From assembly GCF_016649425.1 (NCBI RefSeq), contig NZ_JADRCR010000009.1, positions 62,001 to 126,000 on the forward strand: a stretch of DNA of 64,000 nt, written 5' to 3'. The notes under the pieces are model-generated. The model ran no database searches, was not told the origin of the DNA, and was given only the letters and a program-made list of their open reading frames with translations. The position numbers were made by a program, and so were the translations under genes. Source of the DNA: Limnobaculum allomyrinae. GTDB lineage: Bacteria > Pseudomonadota > Gammaproteobacteria > Enterobacterales > Enterobacteriaceae. Position 1 is the first letter of the stretch; every line of letters begins with the position of its first letter. This document shows, piece by piece, positions 37,777 through 46,660 of this stretch.

Positions 37777-39453
37777 CTATTTCTGGCTGTGATAACCGGC
37801 AACCATATCGGCACCGTTTTTGATGTCATCGCTGTAAATACGGTCTTGATCGACAAAAGGAACCACTTTGCGATAAGCCTGATACAGCGCCTCAGTCTGT
37901 TTCCCCATGGTCATCTTCGGCATGATCGCTTTGCGTAAATCAATAGCCTGAGTGGAATGCAGCAACTCCAGGCCATATATCACATTCATGTTGTCGACAA
38001 TGCGCTGTAAGCGTTGAGAGGCGTACAGATTATTGGTGAAGGTATCTTCAATGGTGCCAGCCATGACTTGCCCATCCAGAGAGACCGGATTAGCTAAATC
38101 AACAATCTGAGAATGCAGTGCAACCTGAGGCTTCTGGATTGCGCCAAACGCATGACCGGGATTATCTTTTGCTGTCAGGAAACGGCTTAAACCAGTGAAG
38201 TGGTCATCAGATAAATGCAGCGTGCGCTGCACGCTGTTGTGGGAAAGATGGCCTAATGACAGCGACAGTTTCTGTATTGCTAAAGCCAGCGGCAGCGGCT
38301 CAAAGTTGGCGCTGGGGTAGATGGCCCCTTTAACGTCTTTACCCTGTACGTAGTACTGTTTAACCTGGCTATTGTCTGCATACTCCTGAGTTGCGTCCAG
38401 AATCACGGCAGGGTTATCGTCAGAGCTGTTCATTTGAACTGATAGCATCTGTTGAGCATTAACCAAATCACGTTTTGCTTCATTTAAGGCAAACACGGTA
38501 GTGCGGAAAGAGAGCGGGTCTTGCAGCGGGCGAACATCATTTTTCTCCCACAAATAGGAACCGGTCAGAACATCACGGATTGATTTAGCGCTGTCATCCA
38601 GTCCGGAGAATGGGCGAACTTTAATATTCTGTGGCAGCACCGGAGAGACATTACCGTTTAGCCCTTCCAGGCTCAGACCAAATACCACCGGCGTAATATC
38701 GACAATTTGCTGTGCATCCATAATCGCTTTTGCAGAGTAAGCGGTAGAGATAGCGTTGGTGGACAGAATGGAAAGGGCGTCTTTACCAATAGGATCCAGC
38801 GGGGTGATACCGGCATTTTTCAGCGCCTCTCCGGCAGGGATTACGTTGTTGTTTACGCTAACGCGCCACTCTCCCATCATGGCATCGCCGATATGGGAAG
38901 CCAGAGTAATGTCCGCTTCCCCGACCGACCCTTGGGAAGGTACTACAGGTGTAATACCCTGATTGAGGAACTTCTCATACAGTTCTGCTACGTAAGGCTG
39001 CGCTCCGGTGGCTCCGGTTAACATAGTATTCAGACGAATCACCATGGCCAGACGAACCATATCTACGGGCATATCCGGGCCAACACCTGCTCCGTGGGCG
39101 CGTAGCGCATTACGGTTAAAGGCTTTAGATGCCTCCATCACCTCCGGGCTTAAACGACCGTGGGCATCGAACAGTGATTTGTCTTTGTTCAAACCAACGC
39201 CAACGGTTAAACCATAAACCGGCACGCCTTGTTCTGCCGCCAGCATCAGTAGTTGATTTGATTTTTTTACCCGTTCCATTGCCGCAGGATCGATTTTTAC
39301 ACTCTTGCCCTGAGCGGCTACGCTCCAGGCATCGGCTAATGTCAGATTGTGCCCGTTGAGTACCAGTGATTCCTGTGCCATTAAGCTTCCACTAAATAAA
39401 GAGCCAGCGACCAGAGCACCGGTAACGAGGGTAAACATTGTGTTATTTTTCAT
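37777..39453 (-). CDS. exported HAL/PAL-family protein lacking the MIO triad
   Basis: The 558-residue protein has a Sec signal peptide (cleavage near LMA-Q, residue 26) and the full-length fold of histidine/aromatic ammonia-lyases. Conserved family positions include Tyr80 in YGLTVGVG, Asn233, Arg317 in QDPLSFR, the NSSDDNP motif and the late IED. The MIO cofactor normally forms from Ala-Ser-Gly in GSxGASGDL; here the stretch is GSVGEADITL (175-184), with no serine and one residue shorter. The catalytic Tyr of QDxYSxR is Leu314. Ordinary MIO-dependent elimination is therefore unlikely, despite the family. ATG at 39453 has GGGGA upstream. It is first in the operon, 19 bp before the reductase, so it probably supplies or binds the reductase substrate. 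Confidence 0.8.
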   Translation of the reverse strand: MKNNTMFTLVTGALVAGSLFSGSLMAQESLVLNGHNLTLADAWSVAAQGKSVKIDPAAMERVKKSNQLLMLAAEQGVPVYGLTVGVGLNKDKSLFDAHGRLSPEVMEASKAFNRNALRAHGAGVGPDMPVDMVRLAMVIRLNTMLTGATGAQPYVAELYEKFLNQGITPVVPSQGSVGEADITLASHIGDAMMGEWRVSVNNNVIPAGEALKNAGITPLDPIGKDALSILSTNAISTAYSAKAIMDAQQIVDITPVVFGLSLEGLNGNVSPVLPQNIKVRPFSGLDDSAKSIRDVLTGSYLWEKNDVRPLQDPLSFRTTVFALNEAKRDLVNAQQMLSVQMNSSDDNPAVILDATQEYADNSQVKQYYVQGKDVKGAIYPSANFEPLPLALAIQKLSLSLGHLSHNSVQRTLHLSDDHFTGLSRFLTAKDNPGHAFGAIQKPQVALHSQIVDLANPVSLDGQVMAGTIEDTFTNNLYASQRLQRIVDNMNVIYGLELLHSTQAIDLRKAIMPKMTMGKQTEALYQAYRKVVPFVDQDRIYSDDIKNGADMVAGYHSQK

Positions 39454-39635
39454 TTTTTGATTCCCCATAATAAAGTTATGGGTATTCTAATTATTTATAG
39501 GTAGGTGGACTTAGAGGTTACGGGCACATCCAGAGTGGGGATTTTTGATATTTCGTCATTGATGGTCAGAAAGAGTAACGCTAAAAATAGCGTAGGAAGA
39601 GCGAGGATGCTTAGGATGGGGATGAATGGCATCAT

Positions 39636-39678
39636 GATGTTACCAGAACTTCAGCAGAGCAAGAGTGCTGGTAACATC
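39636..39678 (-). repeat. 11-bp perfect inverted repeat downstream of darP (yjgA)
   Basis: GATGTTACCAG at 39636-39646 and its exact complement at 39668-39678 flank a 21-nt spacer. It lies just after the yjgA stop codon and upstream of the HAL-family gene. Without a T-run it is at best a weak terminator and may be an operator or RNA hairpin. Confidence 0.6.
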
Positions 39679-39691
39679 AGATAGCGGATAG

Positions 39692-40249
39692 TTATTCCTG
39701 AGGGGCTTCAGCCAACTCTTTTAAATACTGGAATATTAAACGTGAGTTTTTTGGTGGTTTATTTCCTGCACGCTCTTTTTGTGCGGCACGTACCAGTGAA
39801 CGCAGCTGTTGGCGGTCGCCGTGAGGATAAAGCTCCAATACATCAGAGATAGCATCATCACCGTGGTCAATCAAACGGTCACGCAGGTTTTCCAGTTTAT
39901 GGAACAGAGATACCTGTTGATTATGGCGATTTTTCAGCTTATCCAGCGCGGTTTGAATGGGTTCTACATCCCGTGAACGCAACATTTTACCAATCAGTTG
40001 GATTTGACGGCGATAGCCTTCTTTTTTAATCCGCTGCGCCAGATTAATGGCCGCGCGCAGATCTTCATCCAATGGGATACGTTCCAGAGCGTTTTTCCCC
40101 AGCTTAACTAACTCGGTGCCGAGATCTTTGAGTGCTTCAGCGTCCCGCTTAATTTCACTTTTACTGACCCAAATGATCTCATCGTCTTCCTGCTCTTCGC
40201 CGGGAAGCTCGTCATCAAGCCATTCGTTGTCATTATCGAATTTATTCAT
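39692..40249 (-). CDS. darP: dual-action ribosomal maturation protein DarP (YjgA)
   Basis: Ribosome-associated factor of late 50S assembly. The 185-residue protein is highly charged and helical, with an acidic N terminus ([13 protein letters not shown]), the family stretch [17 protein letters not shown] in slightly varied form, and [13 protein letters not shown] near the end. It is divergent from pmbA, the standard Enterobacterales arrangement, with about 215 bp between the starts. Confidence 0.94.
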   Translation of the reverse strand: MNKFDNDNEWLDDELPGEEQEDDEIIWVSKSEIKRDAEALKDLGTELVKLGKNALERIPLDEDLRAAINLAQRIKKEGYRRQIQLIGKMLRSRDVEPIQTALDKLKNRHNQQVSLFHKLENLRDRLIDHGDDAISDVLELYPHGDRQQLRSLVRAAQKERAGNKPPKNSRLIFQYLKELAEAPQE

Positions 40250-40466
40250 ATTGTTACTTAACCTAAATCAGGATGCTTAAAATGGGTAATCCATTAATCT
40301 CTTTCTGTTTTTCCATTATTATAGGATAAACAGCGTCCGAATAGGCTAGTGCCGGGGACGAAATCTGGAGATTAATCTTAACAGGTTGTTGGCTTTCTGC
40401 GAAATCGGACGCATATCCTGTTAAACTTCATTCAATTCTTTTCTGATGATGGCAGAGCCCTGAACA

Positions 40467-41807
40467 ATGAAAATAGTCACTCAAGTTGCAGAACAACGTA
40501 AAATGTTAGAGCAGGCGGTTGCCCAGGCTCTGGAGCTTGCTAAAGTCGCTTCAGACGCAGCGGAAGTTGCCATTACTAAATCTACCGGTATTGGCGTATC
40601 TACCCGGTTTGGTGAAGTGGAAAACGTGGAGTTTAACAGCGATGGTGCGTTAGGCATTACGGTTTATCACCAGCAACGTAAGGGCAATGCCTCGTCTACG
40701 GATTTAAGTCCGGACGCTATTGCCCGTACCGTTCAGGCCGCACTGGATATTGCTCGTTATACTTCGCCGGATCCTTATTCCGGGCTGGGTGAACGTGATC
40801 TGATGGCTTTTGAATCGCCGGATTTAGACCTGTTCCATCCAACGGAACTGGATGCGGAGCGTTTTATTCAGCAGGCAGCACTGGCAGAACGCAGCGCCAT
40901 GTCTGCGGATAGCCGTATTACCAACAGTGAAGGCGGCAGTTTTAACAGTCACTACGGCATCAAAGTATATGGTAACAGCTACGGTATGCTGCAAAGCTAC
41001 TGCTCCAGCCGCCATTCCATGTCGTGCTGTGTGATAGCAGAACATAATGGCGATATGGAGCGGGATTACGCCTATACCATTGGGCGCGATATTGCCGATT
41101 TGAAAAGCGCTGAGTGGGTTGGGCAGGAAACCGCTCGTCGTACGCTGGCTCGTCTGAACCCGCGTAAGCTGGCAACGATGCAGGCACCGGTTATGTTTGC
41201 CGCTGAAGTGGCTACCGGGCTATTTGGTCATTTAGTTTCTGCCATCAGTGGTGGAAATATTTATCGCAAATCCTCTTTCTTATTGGATCACTTAGGTCAA
41301 CAGATTTTGCCTGACTGGCTGACGATTGGTGAATATCCACATCTGCTGAAAGGTATGGCTTCAACGCCGTTTGACAGTGAAGGTATCCGTACTCAAACCC
41401 GGGATATCGTCAAAGCCGGAGTGCTGGAAACCTATCTTCTGACCAGTTATTCAGCACGCAAATTAAATATGACCAATACCGGCCATGCTGGTGGTATCCA
41501 TAACTGGCGCATCAAAGGCCAGGGCAATGATTTTAATGCCATGTCAAAACAGCTGGATCGCGGTCTGTTAGTCACGGAGCTGATGGGGCAGGGAGTGAGC
41601 ACAGTAACTGGCGATTACTCCCGTGGTGCAGCTGGTTTTTGGGTTGAAAATGGTGAAATCCAGTATCCGGTTAGTGAAATTACTATTGCGGGTAATCTGA
41701 AAGATATGTTCCGTAATATGGTGACTATTGGTGATGACATCGAAACGCGCAGCAATATTCAATGCGGTTCCGTTCTGCTGGAACAGATGAAGATTGCTGG
41801 TGAGTAA
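40467..41807 (+). CDS. pmbA: metalloprotease subunit PmbA/TldE
   Basis: Partner of TldD in the heterodimeric protease that degrades unfolded peptides and matures microcins. The 446-residue protein follows E. coli PmbA throughout ([15 protein letters not shown], the [14 protein letters not shown] region, and the C-terminal [16 protein letters not shown]). It lacks the HExxxH zinc motif, as TldE does, because catalysis is by TldD. It is the last core gene before the accessory cluster. Confidence 0.96.
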   Translation: MKIVTQVAEQRKMLEQAVAQALELAKVASDAAEVAITKSTGIGVSTRFGEVENVEFNSDGALGITVYHQQRKGNASSTDLSPDAIARTVQAALDIARYTSPDPYSGLGERDLMAFESPDLDLFHPTELDAERFIQQAALAERSAMSADSRITNSEGGSFNSHYGIKVYGNSYGMLQSYCSSRHSMSCCVIAEHNGDMERDYAYTIGRDIADLKSAEWVGQETARRTLARLNPRKLATMQAPVMFAAEVATGLFGHLVSAISGGNIYRKSSFLLDHLGQQILPDWLTIGEYPHLLKGMASTPFDSEGIRTQTRDIVKAGVLETYLLTSYSARKLNMTNTGHAGGIHNWRIKGQGNDFNAMSKQLDRGLLVTELMGQGVSTVTGDYSRGAAGFWVENGEIQYPVSEITIAGNLKDMFRNMVTIGDDIETRSNIQCGSVLLEQMKIAGE

Positions 41808-42614
41808 GTGAGTGTTGCCAGAAGATAGAACATAAGATGAAATAAGCTGGTTACAGTAGCTTGAATTTACTTCCTGTTGCTGTACCAGCGTTAAGTTTTA
41901 ACTAATTTAATCAGCTTTAGCCCTCCTCCTTCCTGTTCATATTCCAATAACTGACTTTTACCGGACATACTGTTTTGTGAATGCTCTGGTAATCGTTTTG
42001 TTGATTGTTATCTTTCAATAAAGAATTAATTTAAATAATTTCCTTTTTTTTAATACTCGAACTATCTTTATCCGGGAAATAAAGGAATAATCATAATCAT
42101 TAAACAAGTAAGGCATGAATAAAATAATTTAAGTAAATGGAAATTAATTTATTGTATTGGCTTATATAAAATGTATAAATTCTTAGCAATAAGGTAATGA
42201 TATTTACTGTCATATTATTAAATAAAATCAATATAAATTTAAAGTAAAGAGCTTGTAAATGACAAGTGTTTTATATTGGCCATAACAATATGATGCATAT
42301 ATTGTTTTTGATTTTTTATTCGCTGTAACACTATCATATCTATTGTTTAATATGGTTTTTTAAATTATAAGGCGTTGATTTATTTTCTCTACGTTGTTAT
42401 TAAATCGTTAAAATACCATGGGTGATAAATAGCTAAGATGATTTAAGTATTCTCAAAAATATATTTTATGGAAACTTGATTATATTGTCGTGACTTGGTT
42501 TTTATCGTCATGCATACTGATAAATAAATATCGATAAGATAATTAATAGATAATCCATTCTATGGAGTTGCTCCATTTCGCTATTTTATTTTTATGGAAA
42601 AGGATAATTCCCTG
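41808..42614. other. 800-bp AT-rich gene-free region at the left edge of the accessory cluster
   Basis: Very AT-rich, with many poly-A and poly-T runs and no open frame of plausible coding quality on either strand. It separates the core gene pmbA from the accessory cluster and probably contains the cluster promoter. I could not pick one -10/-35 pair among the many AT-rich candidates. I see no tRNA, integrase or direct repeat that would mark an insertion site. Confidence 0.5.
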
Positions 42615-43598
42615 ATGTTCTCTTTATCACTAAAATTCACTATTAAATTTAAAAAATTAGCAGTGTGTATTTTATTACCCTGGTTGATTTCAGCTTGTGA
42701 TAATAAAAATGAATTGTTGATCCAGGGGTATGTAGAAGGAGACTTTATGTATATTGCTGCTCCTGCCTCCGGTGTTTTAAAAGTACTCTCCGTCAAAAAA
42801 GGCGATCGGGTTCAGCCTGATGCATTATTGTTTGCTTTAGAAAGTGAAAGCGAAACTCAGCAATATTTACAGGCACAGCATCAGTTAGATGTAGAGCAAT
42901 CAAATCTTGCTGATTTACAGTCTGGCAGAAGAACAACGGAATTAGATGTTTTACGTGCCCAGCTTAACGGTGCAATCGCTGCAAAACGGCTTGCCTATTC
43001 AAAATTGACCCGCAATGAGAAACAGGCTAAAAGCGGAGCTATCTCCGAGTTCGAATTGGAGACGCATCGCTCCGACTATAATCAAAAAGCGGCGGTGGTT
43101 GAGGAGCTACAAAATCGCCTTTCTGCTGATAAGTTACCTGCCCGCGATGCCCAACAGCAAGCTCAAACTGCCCGCATTGAAGCAGCAAAATCGGCGCTTC
43201 ACCAAAGCCAGTGGGCACTTGACCAGATGACGCGCTATGCGTCAGTAACCTCTCAGGTATTTGATACCTTTTATCAGGTTGGTGAGTGGGTTCCTGCAGG
43301 CAGTCCTGTTGTTAGCCTGCTGCCGCCGGGTAAACATAAAATTCGCTTTTTTATCTCCGCGACACAGTTACCGCTGGTAAAAGTCGGGAAAGAAATTAAA
43401 GTGATTCTGCAGCCCGGAACCGCGCCAATCGGTGCGACCATTGACTATATCTCCGCTGATGCGGAGTACACTCCACCTGTTATTTATAGTAATGAACGCA
43501 GAGATAAACTGGTCTTTTTAATCGAAGCCAAAGCTTCCGAAAGTCAGGCGGAGGATTTACATCCCGGAATGCCTGTGACGGTGGATCTTTCGTTATGA
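42615..43598 (+). CDS. HlyD-family periplasmic adaptor lipoprotein
   Basis: Membrane-fusion subunit of an ABC exporter, of the YbhG/YhiI type. The 327-residue protein starts with a lipoprotein signal: lipobox LISAC with the lipidated cysteine at residue 28. The next residue is Asp, the E. coli inner-membrane retention signal. A biotinyl-lipoyl half-motif (YIAAPASGVLKVLSVKKGDRV), a long coiled-coil hairpin (about 75-200) and a beta-barrel region follow. ATG at 42615 has AAGGA upstream; an ATG seven codons earlier lacks a ribosome site. It overlaps the ATPase gene (ATGA). Most relatives are membrane-anchored by a helix, so the lipid anchor is a variation. Confidence 0.85.
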   Translation: MFSLSLKFTIKFKKLAVCILLPWLISACDNKNELLIQGYVEGDFMYIAAPASGVLKVLSVKKGDRVQPDALLFALESESETQQYLQAQHQLDVEQSNLADLQSGRRTTELDVLRAQLNGAIAAKRLAYSKLTRNEKQAKSGAISEFELETHRSDYNQKAAVVEELQNRLSADKLPARDAQQQAQTARIEAAKSALHQSQWALDQMTRYASVTSQVFDTFYQVGEWVPAGSPVVSLLPPGKHKIRFFISATQLPLVKVGKEIKVILQPGTAPIGATIDYISADAEYTPPVIYSNERRDKLVFLIEAKASESQAEDLHPGMPVTVDLSL

Positions 43599-44521
43599 GT
43601 GGGCTGGCTATCAGCGTCCAGAATATGAATAAGTATTTTGGCGATCGTCATGTAGTCAAAGACCTCACTCTGGAGATCAATACCGGCAAGATTTGCGGCT
43701 TTCTCGGCCCTAATGGCAGCGGTAAAACCACCTCTATTCGTATGATGTGCGGCCTGCTGACGCCGGATTCCGGCTCCGGTCATTGTCTCGGTTTTGATCT
43801 TTATCGTGAAAAAGAGACGATCAAACGTCATGTAGGCTATATGACCCAACATTTCTCTCTGTGGGAAAACTTAACGGTACAAGAGAATTTACGCTTTATC
43901 GCCCGGTTACAAACTATCCCGCAACGAGAGAATAAAGTTGAAGAGATCCTGCAACAAATGGGCTTACAGGATTATCGCCATCAACTGGCTAAACGGTTAT
44001 CTGGCGGCTGGAAACAGCGGTTAGCGCTCTCTGCCAGCTTGCTACATAACCCGAAACTCTTATTGTTGGATGAACCTACCGCTGGGGTTGACCCTAATGC
44101 CCGGCAGGAATTCTGGCAAATATTGCACCAACTGGCAGACAGTGGAGTGACTATTTTAGTTAGTACTCACTATATGGACGAAGCCGAACGCTGCCATCAA
44201 ATTGCCTATATTGCCTACGGCAATCTGCTGGTTCAGGGCAGCGTGGATGAGGTGATTAAACAACAACGGCTTATCACCTGGGCGGTACGCGGTGAAAAGC
44301 TCAGCCATCTGGAACTGCAGTTGCTACAACTACCCGGCGTTGAACATACCACCCTGTTGGGCAATGTACTGCATGTCACCGGTAGCGATTCCGTGTTACT
44401 CGATCGGTCACTTGCTCCATTTCATCAGGATTATCGTCTGACTCAGGTGGATACCGGGCTGGAGGATATTTTTGCCCGCTTAATTAAACAGCATCAACAA
44501 AATATCGTCGTCAGGAATTAA
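43595..44521 (+). CDS. ABC transporter ATP-binding protein
   Basis: Energises the exporter formed with the adaptor upstream and the permease downstream. The 308-residue protein has Walker A GPNGSGKTTS (about residues 38-47), Q-loop MTQHFSLW, signature LSGGWKQRLALS, Walker B LLLLDEPTAGVD and H-loop STHYMDEAERC. It belongs to the ABC-2 (drug/polysaccharide/lipid export) type. Unlike YbhF-type partners it has a single ATPase domain. It starts inside the adaptor stop codon and ends three bases before the permease gene. Confidence 0.92.
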   Translation: MSGLAISVQNMNKYFGDRHVVKDLTLEINTGKICGFLGPNGSGKTTSIRMMCGLLTPDSGSGHCLGFDLYREKETIKRHVGYMTQHFSLWENLTVQENLRFIARLQTIPQRENKVEEILQQMGLQDYRHQLAKRLSGGWKQRLALSASLLHNPKLLLLDEPTAGVDPNARQEFWQILHQLADSGVTILVSTHYMDEAERCHQIAYIAYGNLLVQGSVDEVIKQQRLITWAVRGEKLSHLELQLLQLPGVEHTTLLGNVLHVTGSDSVLLDRSLAPFHQDYRLTQVDTGLEDIFARLIKQHQQNIVVRN

Positions 44522-44524
44522 CCC

Positions 44525-45656
44525 ATGCATCTATTTTCTATAACCCGCTGGTGGGGAATTGTCGTCAAAGAATTGCAGGAATTACGGCGAGACGAGTTAA
44601 GCGCCGGGATGTTGATCATCATTCCTTTGATGCAAATTATTATGTTTGGCTATGCCATTAATACGGATCCTCACCATTTACCCACCGCGGTTATTGATGC
44701 AGATAAAAACGTGATGAGTCGCAGTATGCTGTATGCACTGCATAATTCCGGCTATTTCTCTTTTGAAACGGAATTCACCACCGAGCAACAGGCGGCAGAG
44801 GCGTTGGCTCAGGGAAAGGTACAGTTTGTTATCAGTTTCCCTTCTGATTTTACTCGCAAAATATTACGTGGTGAAAAGGCCAATATGCTTATTGAAGCGG
44901 ATGCCTCAGATCCTGCTGCCATTACGCTACCGCTGATGGCTGCGAATATGTTGCCGGAGCTGGTACTGAAAAGAAACTTGCCTAAAGCACAGCAGACATT
45001 GACACCACAGGTTTCCATCGATGTGCGCCAGCATAAGCTGTTTAATCCGGAGGGAATAACGCAATACAACATTGTGCCCGGATTACTGGGGATTATCCTG
45101 ACGATGACATTGGTATTGATGGCGGGTCTTGCCATTGCCAGAGAGAGTGAAAACGGCACCATGGAGAGCCTGCTGGCAACGCCAGCGACGCCTCTGGAGG
45201 TGATGATCGGAAAAATTACTCCCTATGTGATTATTGGTGGCGTTCAGTCAGTAGTGATCTGCTTTATGGTGGTTTATCTGTTTAATGTGCCGATTCTGGG
45301 GGATCTGTTTTCGCTGTTTATCGCTATTTTACTGTTTATCGCTTCTAGTCTGGCGGTGGGTATTGCGCTGTCCGCTTTTGCTAAAAACCAGTTGCAGTCA
45401 ATGCAGCTAACCTTCTTCTACTTCTTGCCTTCGGTGTTGTTGACCGGATTTATGTTTCCATTCCGCGGGATGCCTGAGTGGGCGCAAATCATTGGTTCTT
45501 TTTTTACCCTTGACCTATTTTCTCCGGCTGATCCGAGGCGTGATTCTGAAGGGGAATACCATCTTTGAAATGTGGTCCGATGTTTGGCCTCTGATTGGAT
45601 TTACTTTCGGATTTATGCTGCTTGGTCTCTATTTCTATCACCGTACTTTGGATTAA
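44525..45656 (+). pseudogene. ABC-2 permease interrupted by a frameshift in a T7 run
   Basis: Membrane subunit of the exporter, of the YbhR/YhhJ type: an N-terminal helix, a large periplasmic domain (about 50-170) and five C-terminal helices, with the family stretch ESENGTMESLLATPATPLE. The frame stops at 45568 after an unrelated tail. The expected C terminus (PLTYFLRLIRGVILKG to YHRTLD, ending at 45656) continues in the +1 frame, and removing one T from the run of seven at 45499-45505 restores a 376-residue protein. The shift removes the last helix. It may be a real mutation, a slippery or phase-variable tract, or a homopolymer sequencing error. Confidence 0.82.
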
Positions 45657-45700
45657 TACATACCGCTATCCCGTTGTTCAAAACCAGATGAGAGTTATTT

Positions 45701-46642
45701 ATGAAAGATGATGGAATATATAAAAAACCGCTAATACAGCGTTTTATGCTATGGATACATGAACGTTTTCCTCTGCCAAATGCCCCTTTCTTTTTTCTGT
45801 TATTTATCGTTGCTTACGCCGTAGCGGCCTGTTCAGAAAAGAGAGAGGTAATTTTCTCATGGAATATCATTTTGGGCTGTCTGGTGTCCTGGTCCTATTT
45901 TCTGCTATTGCGGATTTTTGATGAACATAAAGATTATCTGATTGATTGTAACAACCATCCTCAGCGAGTACTTCAACGGGGATTGATCACGCTTAAGCAT
46001 CTTAAAGTTGTAGGAGTGGGATGTATTGCACTACAGCTATTCGGCAGTATGGTCATTGATGGTGGTATCGCAGGGGCGACTTTAGCCTGAGTGCTGTTGT
46101 TCATCTGGACTTGTCTGATGGGCAAAGAGTTTTTTATTGGTCAGTGGCTCAATCAATCTCTGACCTGTTACGCGATCTCCCATATGTTGGTTATGCCATT
46201 AATCATCTGGTGGTTGGCTAACATAGCGGTTCCGGGCGTTACACTCAGTGTTCCGATGCAAATATTGATGTTGCTCTCTTTTACTGCCGGATTCATTTTT
46301 GAAATTACTCGTAAATTCAAAGGCCCGGATGAAGATCGAAAAGAGGTTCCTACCTATTCCTCAATTTATGGGATCAAAACCGTCTTTATTATTCTGGTGA
46401 TACTGATCTCGGTGATGTTACTTATCCAACTGTGGTTGATTATGGCAACTATCGGGGAAATGCCTTCTTTATCCCTAATTCCGTTAGCCATGTTCTATAT
46501 TTTGAGCCTGTATCAGCTTACTTCGTTTTTACGCCATCCTTGTATCCGCAACCGAAAGCGCAATGAAGCCATTGTTGGTCTCTACATGGCGGTTGGTTAT
46601 TTGGTCTGTGCAATAACCATTTTCACTGCCGTAAACGTTTGA
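45701..46642 (+). pseudogene. UbiA-family prenyltransferase interrupted by an in-frame TGA
   Basis: Membrane enzyme that would move a prenyl chain onto an acceptor. About 313 codons encode eight or so hydrophobic segments. The first Asp-rich motif reads RIFDEHKDYLID, matching the spaced DxxxDxxxD of UbiA enzymes. A second polar loop (KGPDEDRKEVPTYSS) fits the second metal-binding motif. Codon 130 is TGA (46088-46090), yet the frame stays open and homologous on both sides. The downstream half begins with GTG without a ribosome site, so it is not a separate gene. Without readthrough the product lacks the second motif. The acceptor and prenyl donor are unknown. Confidence 0.78.
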
Positions 46643-46660
46643 CATGAGTAGGATATTTTT

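Noticed and set aside
39469-39691. An FNR box upstream of the respiratory operon
   Set aside because: TTGAT near 39549 has no properly spaced ATCAA partner, so anaerobic control cannot be claimed from sequence.
46088-46090. TGA as a selenocysteine codon
   Set aside because: UbiA enzymes need no selenocysteine, the position is in a non-catalytic helix, and no clear SECIS-like hairpin was seen after it.
46091-46642. The downstream half of the prenyltransferase as a separate gene
   Set aside because: It is in frame with the upstream half, begins directly after the TGA with no ribosome site, and completes the UbiA pattern.
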